The notes under the pieces are model-generated. The model did not search any database. It saw only the letters and a program-made list of their open reading frames with translations, and was not told the DNA's origin. DNA of 5,488 bases from Candidatus Zixiibacteriota bacterium. GTDB lineage: Bacteria; Zixibacteria; MSB-5A5; JAABVY01; JAHJOQ01. Positions 1 to 5,488 of this stretch are shown here, piece after piece; positions within the stretch are counted from its first letter, which is position 1, and each line of letters opens with the position of its first letter. The position numbers and the translations under genes are program-made. The stretch spans positions 1 to 5,488 of the forward strand of contig JAJRZO010000487.1 in the NCBI GenBank assembly GCA_024275215.1, read 5' to 3'.

Positions 1-198
1 AAGATTACACTATATGTAACATCATCGCTTTTGTTTTTGTTATCGGACAATCACCTCAAACGCTTGGCGAAATCGGGCATCCATCTGTGCTGTGAAGCGA
101 CATTCTTTGCTCAAACAACATAACTCACTACAACACATACTATTACAAAAGCAAAAGAAACGGCACTTTCCGATGGTAATCTTCAACAAAAACTCAGA

Positions 199-426
199 CA
201 CTGTAAGTCCAATATCGCAAAATCATCCAATCGGCGCAACTTTATATGCTCCCGGGTTTTCTCAAAAAATTCCGTACTAAATTCCAACATGAACATTCCT
301 GCCATAAATGGTCTTGAGAAAACACTGTAAAGTGCAGACAGTGGTTGTGCCGCTGTGTCAAATGTCCTGATTTGTTGCAGATACAACAAACGAATTCTCA
401 GCGCACGGCCACTGCAAGCACTGTAA
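199..426. repeat. Three dispersed copies of CACTGTAA
   Basis: The 8-mer CACTGTAA occurs at 199-206, 323-330 and 419-426, all in the same orientation. The first and third copies stay similar for about 20 nt (16 of 20 positions match between 199-218 and 419-438). On the minus strand, one frame through each of these two copies gives a related peptide (AILDLQCL and AITELQCL). They could be remnants of a duplicated coding segment, binding sites for an unknown regulator, or coincidence. Confidence 0.3.
371..390. repeat. Perfect 7-bp inverted repeat
   Basis: TTTGTTG (371-377) and CAACAAA (384-390) are perfect reverse complements around a 6-nt spacer. The stem has only two G-C pairs, so it would be a weak RNA hairpin. 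A dyad of this size also suits a DNA-binding dimer. No T-tract follows either arm in a way that would make an intrinsic terminator. No function can be assigned from sequence alone. Confidence 0.4.
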
Positions 427-552
427 TTCCGTTATTGCGAGCGACAGAAAAGTATGTTTTTTGTGTCTTTCCTGACAAAACGAATCTATGTTCACTATCT
501 ATTTTGAGCTATCTTGACGATAAAATAATGACTGCACGGATTCCGGATATTC

Positions 553-581
553 TTGTTCAACAGCGTAGTTGATGATACTAT
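553..581 (+). promoter_or_regulatory. Weak sigma-70-like promoter candidate
   Basis: TTGTTC (553-558) and TACTAT (576-581) are separated by 17 nt and lie about 30 nt before the deacetylase start. They match the TTGACA/TATAAT consensus at only 3 and 4 positions. The location upstream of the first gene of the apparent operon is right, but the match is poor and the host's promoter consensus is unknown. Confidence 0.15.
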
Positions 582-611
582 TACTATTCGGGATTGTAGT
601 TATTAGCAGGG

Positions 612-1337
612 ATGCGAATCAAATTGGTTAAAAATCTCCTGAAAAAATCTCTTTCGGGGTTGGGGTACTATCGTCTTCTCCGAAAACTGAAGAAACCCGA
701 CAGCCAGAGGCTCCTGATACTGATGTACCATGATCTTGAGGATGGCTCTGCTCCTGATTCTGCCGGATCAATACTCAGATCAAGACCGGACAGGACCCAG
801 TTTGAAGCGCATCTGAGAACAATTCATGACTGCGGCAAAGCAATAGCAGTTGACGAAGCTGTAGATACTATTAACGAAATGGGGGAACTCCGCGAGGATT
901 CGATAGCAATTACATTCGATGATGGATACGAGTCTGTCTATCATGTTGCATATCCTCTCCTGCAGAAATACGATATTCCTGCGACTGTTTTCCTCACAAC
1001 GGAATGGATAGATGGAGAATTCAGTCTATGGTGGGAAGATCTTACCGACATGATTGCCGGCATCGATTCGATCAGGAATTCGATTCGCAGTATACTTGAT
1101 GTTGTCGATCTGAAGGAGGTGCCGACAAAGTGCGACGATCAAGATGATCTGGAGACGAAAGCATATCTGCACGAAGTACTTGCAGATTATTTCAGAGGAT
1201 TGCCCAACGGGGATATTGCTCGGTACATGACAGAGCTGTCCTCGATGCTGAATTTCGAGAGACCTGATAATCAGCCAAAACCACTCAACTGGGATCAGAT
1301 CAGGGAAATGTCTGAAAACGGAATACGATTCGAGTAG
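612..1337 (+). CDS. N-terminal fragment of the deacetylase (241 aa)
   Basis: This is what conventional translation would yield. It keeps the first catalytic motif (TFDDG, residues 101-105) and the helical insert around residues 139-220. It ends at GIRFE, one codon before the HxxxH zinc-ligand motif. Without the two histidines and the FAYPYG segment the product should not bind metal properly, so on family knowledge it is expected to be inactive. It would be functional only if the UAG is read through or is not real. Confidence 0.55.
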   Translation: MRIKLVKNLLKKSLSGLGYYRLLRKLKKPDSQRLLILMYHDLEDGSAPDSAGSILRSRPDRTQFEAHLRTIHDCGKAIAVDEAVDTINEMGELREDSIAITFDDGYESVYHVAYPLLQKYDIPATVFLTTEWIDGEFSLWWEDLTDMIAGIDSIRNSIRSILDVVDLKEVPTKCDDQDDLETKAYLHEVLADYFRGLPNGDIARYMTELSSMLNFERPDNQPKPLNWDQIREMSENGIRFE

Positions 1338-1655
1338 CACACTCGCACTCATCCCAATCTGAGAGATTGTGATGAGAATTATCTGGAAAAAGAATTGCTT
1401 GAATCCAAAGCTGAAATCGAGCGAAAGATCGAAAAACCAGTGACCGGTTTTGCCTACCCATACGGGCAGGATGTCGAATCCTACCGAAAAACCAGGTTAA
1501 TCCTTTCAAGGAACGGATTTTCTTACGCTTGTACATCAAGTCCGGGAATCAATGACAAAAGCACTGACCCATTTCTGCTTTACAGAGAGACACTGCCGAC
1601 AACAGCATCAAAGGCCATTCTGAACAGGGAGATCAATCTCGACTTCATACGCTGA
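1338..1655 (+). pseudogene. C-terminal fragment of the deacetylase
   Basis: This is the continuation in the same frame after the amber codon: HTRTHPNLRDC, then a charged helix, FAYPYG, and a segment with YACTSSPGIN typical of the C-terminal part of this family. The first start-like codon in frame is TTG at 1395, with no convincing ribosome site, and it lies beyond the HxxxH motif, so independent translation would give a meaningless fragment. The preserved frame, motifs and normal TGA stop (1653-1655) show little other decay, so the interruption is recent, artefactual or tolerated. Confidence 0.6.
1348..1376 (+). promoter_or_regulatory. Strong stem-loop 10 nt downstream of the in-frame UAG
   Basis: Arm 1348-1360 (CTCATCCCAATCT) pairs with arm 1364-1376 (AGATTGTGATGAG): six pairs, one C-T mismatch (1354/1370), six pairs, and a GAG loop (1361-1363). 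That is 12 of 13 positions in perfect register. The arms lie inside the coding sequence for THPNLRDCDEN. No T-tract follows, so it is not a standard intrinsic terminator. Structured RNA a few nucleotides after a stop codon is known from recoding sites (bacterial SECIS after UGA, PYLIS after UAG in methanogens). Whether this hairpin has any such role is inference. It may equally be chance or a hotspot for sequence error. Confidence 0.5.
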
Positions 1656-1681
1656 AGTGTGATGTAGTCACTATGCAGAAC

Positions 1682-1686
1682 AGGAA
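1682..1686 (+). promoter_or_regulatory. Ribosome binding site of the flippase gene
   Basis: AGGAA lies 8 nt before the ATG at 1695, a near-ideal Shine-Dalgarno spacing. It supports both that start and a host that uses canonical ribosome sites. Confidence 0.55.
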
Positions 1687-1694
1687 TCTCACAG

Positions 1695-3197
1695 ATGTTT
1701 GATGAGCTGAAAAATCTTTCAAAGCACTCGCTCGTCTATATGCTTGGCTCGATTGCCAGCAGGATGATCGGATTCATCATGATTCCGGTTTATACGAGAT
1801 ACCTGACTCCCTCAGATTACGGGATACTCGAACTCGTCAGCCTGACGATCGACATCGTGGGAATGCTCGCGGTGCTCGGCATCAACAGCGCCATAACAAG
1901 ATTCTATTACGAATACAAAGAGCAGAATGAGCGAGACGAGGTTATAACAACCGCGCTGATTTCAACATTCGCCCTCGCAATGATTCCGACCACAATACTG
2001 ATCCTGAATGCAAACTGGTTATCAACACTGGTGTTTGATAAACCCGATTACGCATACTATTTCCAGTTGCTTCTGCTAAGCAATTTCCTCGACCTGATAC
2101 TGATGATTCCGATGACGGTGCTGACAATCAGAGAGAGATCGAAAACCTATGTTGTCTTCTCGATGATCCGGCTGGCGGTTTCGCTGTCACTGAACATCTA
2201 CTTTGTAGTAATTGCAGAGATGGGCATAGTCGGCATTCTGTATAGCGGTCTGATCTCGGTGGCTTTCAGTGCAGTTTTGCTATGCTTTGTGATCTTCACG
2301 AGGATGAAAATCCGCTTTTCTGCCATCAAAGCAATGCAGATGATAAAGTTCGGAGCGCCGCTGGTCGTAGCTTCGTTCGGGACATTCATCCTGAATTTCG
2401 CTGATCGGTATTTCCTCGAACATTTCAGTACACTGAGAATGGTAGGGCTTTACGGGCTCGGCTACAAATTCGCGATAGCTCTCTCTCAACTCTTGCACGG
2501 ACCATTCAATCTGATGTGGAATGTCTTCATGTTCAAAATCGCTGATCGCAAAGATGCAAAACAGATATATGCAAGGGTGATGACCTACAATTCATTCGTA
2601 GTAATCCTGTTTGCGCTTGGAATGGCGGTGTTGATCAAAGATGTCCTGAAAATCCTCGTGACATCAGAGTTTCTCGATGCCTATAAAGTCGTACCATTTA
2701 TTGTGGCGGGTTTCTATTTTTATTATATGATGCCGATTCTTGATGTCGGGATAATGCTGACAAAAAAGACATATCTGCGAGCAATCAATGTCACCGCGGC
2801 AGCCATTGTCAATCTCGTCCTGAATTATACTTTGATTTCACAATTCGATATGATGGGCGCGGCATACGCAACTCTATTGTCTTATGCGTTTCTTTCGATT
2901 CTCACTCTAGTCGTTTCGGGACGAGTTTATAGCGTGCCATACGAGTATTTTCGCTTGGCAAAAATGTATGTAGCCGCATTATTGCTCTTTGTGATTTGCA
3001 GGGCGATAGAACTCGATTCACCTGTTCTGGCCATAGCGGTCAAGACTCCGATAGCATTGTGCTTTCCACTCGTGCTGATACTGTTTAAGTTTTATGACGA
3101 GAAAGAGAAGAAGAAAATTCGTGAAATAGCCGGTGAGTTGCTCAAGAGAATAAGAAACTGGAAACAGCGTGATGTCCGCAAGTCTGGAACAACATAA
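1695..3197 (+). CDS. Wzx-type oligosaccharide flippase (MOP superfamily)
   Basis: This is an integral inner-membrane transporter that probably moves undecaprenyl-linked glycan units from the cytoplasmic to the periplasmic face. The 500-residue length is usual for Wzx/RfbX-like proteins. The sequence shows roughly 12-14 hydrophobic segments, for example at about 12-33, 45-65, 83-104, 121-143, 176-201, 221-236, 298-315, 333-350, 364-382, 388-408, 424-436 and 445-465. The N-terminal pattern (SRMIGFIMIPVYTRYLTPSDYG, residues 22-43) is characteristic, as is ADRYFL followed by GLYGLGYKFA (236-260). The C-terminus (466-500) is a strongly basic cytoplasmic-looking helix. The start at 1695 is supported by AGGAA 8 nt upstream. 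The gene begins 39 nt after the deacetylase stop and ends with TAA. The family is clear but the transported sugar cannot be deduced. A teichoic or exopolysaccharide exporter of the same superfamily is an alternative. Confidence 0.9.
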   Translation: MFDELKNLSKHSLVYMLGSIASRMIGFIMIPVYTRYLTPSDYGILELVSLTIDIVGMLAVLGINSAITRFYYEYKEQNERDEVITTALISTFALAMIPTTILILNANWLSTLVFDKPDYAYYFQLLLLSNFLDLILMIPMTVLTIRERSKTYVVFSMIRLAVSLSLNIYFVVIAEMGIVGILYSGLISVAFSAVLLCFVIFTRMKIRFSAIKAMQMIKFGAPLVVASFGTFILNFADRYFLEHFSTLRMVGLYGLGYKFAIALSQLLHGPFNLMWNVFMFKIADRKDAKQIYARVMTYNSFVVILFALGMAVLIKDVLKILVTSEFLDAYKVVPFIVAGFYFYYMMPILDVGIMLTKKTYLRAINVTAAAIVNLVLNYTLISQFDMMGAAYATLLSYAFLSILTLVVSGRVYSVPYEYFRLAKMYVAALLLFVICRAIELDSPVLAIAVKTPIALCFPLVLILFKFYDEKEKKKIREIAGELLKRIRNWKQRDVRKSGTT

Positions 3198-3238
3198 AGA
3201 ATTGATGATGCAACCAAGTCAAGGATGTCTGATATCCA

Positions 3239-4741
3239 ATGGATAAAACAATCAGGAATAGCAGGAAGCCACCTTTCGATGACGAGGCGACTCGTGAAGT
3301 AACAGCTTCACAGACCGGATTGACCTGGAAACACATCTCGTATGTGATTCTGGCACTTGTTGCAATTGCTGCCGGCTTTCTTCTGCTTCAGATACCGGAA
3401 AAATACGAGCTTTCGGTCGTATTCGCCGTGCCGGGAATTCTTACCGGTCTTCTTATACTGGTGAATCCATTCATCGGGGTATTTATCTACATACTTTTCG
3501 ATTACTTGAGACCTTACGATCTTGTTCCAGCGCTGCTCTATCTCAGGATTCCATTGATAGTACTCACTTTGACAACATTGGCATGGGTTTTGAAGATATC
3601 AAGGACAGGAGTAATCTATTGGAACAGGCTGAGTTGGCTGTATCTCTTCTTCGTTGCGCTTGTCGGTTTCACGGTTGTTTCGGCCAACAACTACTACTTT
3701 GCACTGACAATGTTCAAAGTGCTGCTCCCCGCATTTGCATTATTCGTGATAGCTTCAGATGTTGTAAACACTCAGAGTCGTTTCAGAACACTCGTTTGGT
3801 TGCTATTGCTGATTCACATGTTTCTTGCGCTCAAGGGAACATATAACTATCTGATCGGTTACGGCGCTGCTGGCGCTCAACGTACATCAGGTGCGGTGGG
3901 GACATCGTTCCTTGCCGATGAAAATGACTTCGCGCTGACTCTCAACATGATGATTCCATTCGCATTTTTCACAGTCACATACGCAAAAAACTGGTTTACG
4001 AGAATAGTTTCTATTCCAATACTTATTGCTCTTACTTTCGGTGTGGTTTCAAGTTTCTCTCGCGGCGGATGGGTTGGGCTGGTAGTTGCAATTGTATTTT
4101 GCCTGCTGCGTTCGAGACGGAAAGTATTGATGTTAATAGTGGTCATAGTGCTTACGGCCACTCTGATAGCAGTAGCTCCATCTGAATACTGGACAGAGAT
4201 TGAAACAATCTCAGATACGGGTGAAGCGACTGCGACGACAAGATTGCACTATTGGCACGCGGCTTTCAGAATGTTTATCGATCACCCTATTGTCGGCGTT
4301 GGTGCGGGAAACGGTGGAATTTACATGCCGGAATATGTAACCGGTTACAAGAATCCTGAGAAGCAGTGGGGCAGGGCGTTTCATGGTACTCTGCCGCAGA
4401 TTCTTGCTGAACTTGGGATCATCGGAATCAGTCTTTATCTTGCCATGATCTTCTTCGTTTTCAAACAACTATCGAGAATCAGAAGGAAAGCCCTTGAATC
4501 CGGCAACCTAAGCGATACCGTTCGGTTTGCTGATTCGATTATGGGTGGGATTTTAGCGTATCTTGCTTCCGCCACATTTCTTTCGACTGCTTACTACCCT
4601 CAGTTCTGGACTATGATTACATTCGCGATGATTCTGATGAGATTATCTGATACATCGAGTCAGTCGAAGCTAAGCATGTCAAAGCAGCAAATGGCACTCA
4701 GTAGCGAGGAACAAGATACGGGCGATGAGTTGACTATATGA
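3239..4741 (+). CDS. O-antigen ligase / polymerase family membrane protein (Wzy_C)
   Basis: This 500-residue polytopic membrane protein belongs to the O-antigen ligase superfamily, which transfers or polymerises lipid-linked glycans in the periplasm; some relatives are O-glycosylation ligases. Hydrophilic N-terminal (1-30) and C-terminal (471-500) tails flank about 11-12 hydrophobic segments. Landmarks are RPYDL (91-95), FLADENDFAL (224-233), SFSRGGWVGL (272-281), a long presumed periplasmic loop (about 312-383) with WHAAFRMFIDHPIVGVGAG (339-357), and HGTLPQILAELGIIG (382-396). The last fits the WaaL pattern H[NSQ]X9GXX[GTY] except that Gly383 replaces N/S/Q; His382 is the presumed catalytic histidine. 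ATG 3239 is the first start after an in-frame stop at 3230-3232; AAGGA at 3221-3225 is a rather distant ribosome site (13 nt). The gene follows the flippase by 41 nt. Polymerase, lipid A-core ligase and protein O-glycosylation ligase cannot be told apart by sequence reading. Confidence 0.87.
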   Translation: MDKTIRNSRKPPFDDEATREVTASQTGLTWKHISYVILALVAIAAGFLLLQIPEKYELSVVFAVPGILTGLLILVNPFIGVFIYILFDYLRPYDLVPALLYLRIPLIVLTLTTLAWVLKISRTGVIYWNRLSWLYLFFVALVGFTVVSANNYYFALTMFKVLLPAFALFVIASDVVNTQSRFRTLVWLLLLIHMFLALKGTYNYLIGYGAAGAQRTSGAVGTSFLADENDFALTLNMMIPFAFFTVTYAKNWFTRIVSIPILIALTFGVVSSFSRGGWVGLVVAIVFCLLRSRRKVLMLIVVIVLTATLIAVAPSEYWTEIETISDTGEATATTRLHYWHAAFRMFIDHPIVGVGAGNGGIYMPEYVTGYKNPEKQWGRAFHGTLPQILAELGIIGISLYLAMIFFVFKQLSRIRRKALESGNLSDTVRFADSIMGGILAYLASATFLSTAYYPQFWTMITFAMILMRLSDTSSQSKLSMSKQQMALSSEEQDTGDELTI

Positions 4742-5488
4742 TTGAAATAATCGAATACAACGAAAAATACGAAAAAGTCTGGGACGATTATGTCGAGAAA
4801 TCGCCTGAGGCGACCATTGCTCACAGGTTTGGATTCCGAAATGTTATCGCAAAATCTCTCGGCCACAAACCCCGCTATCTGCTTGCCACAAATGACGGCG
4901 CCGTGGCCGGAATTCTTCCACTGTTTATTGTCACGACATGGTGGAGAAAGAAATATGTTGTCTCCATACCCTGGCTCGATTACGGTGGTATCTGTGCCGA
5001 TGACCGCGAGACAGTTGTAAGCCTGCTTGACACAGCGAAATCGATCACCAAAGAGGAGCGCGCCGAATTCCTCGAATTGAGATCTGTCAAATCAAATGAC
5101 CTCAGCCTTGAACTGAGACTCGATAAAGTATCGTTCATTCTCGATCTTCCGGATGACCCTGATGTTCTCTGGAAAGCATTCGACGCCAAGCTAAGGAATC
5201 AGATTAGGAAGTCTGACAAATCCGGATTGACGACACGCATCGGCGGAGCGGAATATCTCGACAGTTTTTACAGCGTGTTCGCACAGAATATGCGCGATCT
5301 CGGAACACCCGTATGGGGTAAGGACATGTTCAGCAATGTGCTTGAGGCTTTTCCTGGAGAGGCCGAGATCATACTTGTCGACAAGGGCGACAAGGTAATC
5401 GAGGGCGGTCTTATCCTGAGCGGAAAAGGCACACAGTATGTCCCGTCGGCGTCATCACTTCGGTCAGAGATCAAGTTCTGTCCTAATC
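4738..5488 (+). CDS. FemAB-like GNAT-fold protein, exosortase (XrtA/PEP-CTERM) system type, truncated at window edge
   Basis: The frame stays open for 250 codons to the window end, so the C-terminus is missing (relatives are roughly 330-350 residues). FemAB-like enzymes adopt a double GNAT fold and usually attach amino acids to cell-wall or lipid-linked acceptors. Diagnostic segments are FGFRNVIAKSLGHKPRYLLA (31-50), GILPLF (58-63), WLDYGGICA (79-87), LRNQIRKSDKSGL (152-164), FYSVFAQNMRDLGTPVWGK (177-195) and YVPSASSLR (234-242). The NMRDLGTPV and VPxASSLR segments are, from memory, hallmarks of the PEP-CTERM-associated FemAB subfamily (TIGR03019). The protein lacks a signal peptide and is expected to be cytoplasmic. 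Its ATG overlaps the ligase stop in ATGA (4738-4741) and no strong Shine-Dalgarno precedes it, so translation is probably coupled to the ligase. The acceptor is unknown; acylation of a polysaccharide precursor is inference. Confidence 0.85.
   Translation, partial: MIEIIEYNEKYEKVWDDYVEKSPEATIAHRFGFRNVIAKSLGHKPRYLLATNDGAVAGILPLFIVTTWWRKKYVVSIPWLDYGGICADDRETVVSLLDTAKSITKEERAEFLELRSVKSNDLSLELRLDKVSFILDLPDDPDVLWKAFDAKLRNQIRKSDKSGLTTRIGGAEYLDSFYSVFAQNMRDLGTPVWGKDMFSNVLEAFPGEAEIILVDKGDKVIEGGLILSGKGTQYVPSASSLRSEIKFCPN

Larger units (their letters stand above)
1..611. other. Upstream region without a supported gene
   Basis: No convincing gene was found on either strand. The open frames present are under 80 codons, lack good ribosome binding sites, and give translations with no domain, signal peptide or family resemblance that I recognise. 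The stretch looks AT-richer and more irregular than the genes that follow. It holds a 7-bp perfect inverted repeat (371-390), three copies of CACTGTAA (199, 323, 419) and a weak promoter-like pair just before the deacetylase. It may be a plain intergenic region carrying the operon promoter, or the remains of a decayed gene. On the minus strand a fairly protein-like 68-codon frame (389 to 183) could be such a remnant, but I cannot assign it. Confidence 0.6.
612..1655 (+). pseudogene. Polysaccharide deacetylase (NodB/CE4 type), interrupted by in-frame amber codon
   Basis: This is a 347-position reading frame broken at codon 242 by TAG (1335-1337); both halves are in the same frame and read as one protein. 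The NodB-type (carbohydrate esterase 4) fold uses a metal ion to remove N- or O-acetyl groups from glycans. Visible motifs are MYHDL (38-42), catalytic TFDDG (101-105, with D103 as probable base and D104 as metal ligand), HTRTHP (243-248, metal ligands H243 and H247) and FAYPYG (280-285). The segment containing LWWEDL (139-144) fits deacetylases of exopolysaccharide clusters. The basic N-terminus (residues 1-28) lacks a clear signal peptide. The amber codon occupies the position before H243 that is usually Ser; TCG to TAG is a single change. ATG 612 is the first in-frame start after a TAG at 597-599, with a poor ribosome site (GCAGGG abuts it). The gene may be a real nonsense mutant, a sequence error, or recoded. 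Confidence 0.8.

Noticed and set aside
92..280. 62-codon + strand open frame
   Set aside because: No ribosome site, a low-complexity Gln/His/Lys-rich start and no recognisable family; fits a random open frame in an AT-rich region.
183..389. 68-codon minus-strand open frame
   Set aside because: The peptide looks somewhat protein-like, but adjoining sequence in frame has stops at once and no family is recognisable; at most a remnant.
345..572. 75-codon + strand open frame before the deacetylase
   Set aside because: No Shine-Dalgarno, Cys/Thr-rich irregular composition, no recognisable domain.
1348..1376. Intrinsic transcription terminator
   Set aside because: The stem is strong but no T-tract follows on the + strand, and it lies inside a coding sequence whose downstream half is preserved.
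612..1655. Genome-wide reassignment of TAG to an amino acid
   Set aside because: The other roughly 1,250 codons of the three remaining genes contain no in-frame TAG, and the completed genes stop with TAA or TGA in the normal way. A single TAG is better explained by mutation, error or local recoding.
1656..1672. Hairpin between deacetylase and flippase (GTGA/TCAC)
   Set aside because: Only four base pairs and no T-run; too weak to call a terminator.
3225..3302. Small frame starting at ATG 3225, overlapping the ligase start
   Set aside because: Its start abuts the AAGGA ribosome site, it runs only 25 codons, and it is out of frame with the ligase, whose start at 3239 fits better.
4790..5020. 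76-codon + strand open frame inside the FemAB gene
   Set aside because: It is out of frame with the FemAB-like gene, whose frame is open from 4738 to the window edge and carries clear family motifs.

Overview
The window reads as part of a cell-surface polysaccharide locus from a Gram-negative-type bacterium. All four recognisable genes lie on the + strand with short gaps (39 and 41 nt) or a 4-nt overlap, so they probably form one transcription unit. Base composition is moderate. The C-terminal gene closely resembles the FemAB-like proteins of exosortase (XrtA/PEP-CTERM) exopolysaccharide clusters, which points to an environmental bacterium of proteobacterial or candidate-phylum type. The species cannot be fixed from this sequence, and no exosortase or PEP-CTERM protein is present.

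Layout. Positions 1-611 hold no gene I can support: short unconvincing reading frames, a small perfect inverted repeat, three copies of an 8-mer and a weak promoter-like pair. Positions 612-1655 encode a NodB-type polysaccharide deacetylase split by one in-frame amber codon. The codon sits immediately before the first histidine of the zinc-binding HxxxH motif. Ten nucleotides downstream is a strong stem-loop (12 of 13 positions paired, 3-nt loop). Positions 1695-3197 encode a complete 500-residue Wzx-type flippase of the MOP superfamily. Positions 3239-4741 encode a complete 500-residue O-antigen ligase/polymerase (Wzy_C family). From 4738 to the window edge runs a truncated FemAB/GNAT-fold protein of the exosortase-associated type, start-stop coupled to the ligase.

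Proposed cooperation (inference from families and order): the flippase moves lipid-linked glycan across the inner membrane, and the ligase/polymerase joins or transfers it on the periplasmic side. The deacetylase, if functional, would trim N- or O-acetyl groups. The FemAB-like enzyme probably adds an aminoacyl or acyl group to a precursor. The feature most worth following up is the amber codon with its downstream stem-loop. The simplest explanations are a nonsense mutation or a sequence error, but the arrangement also resembles a stop-codon recoding site.
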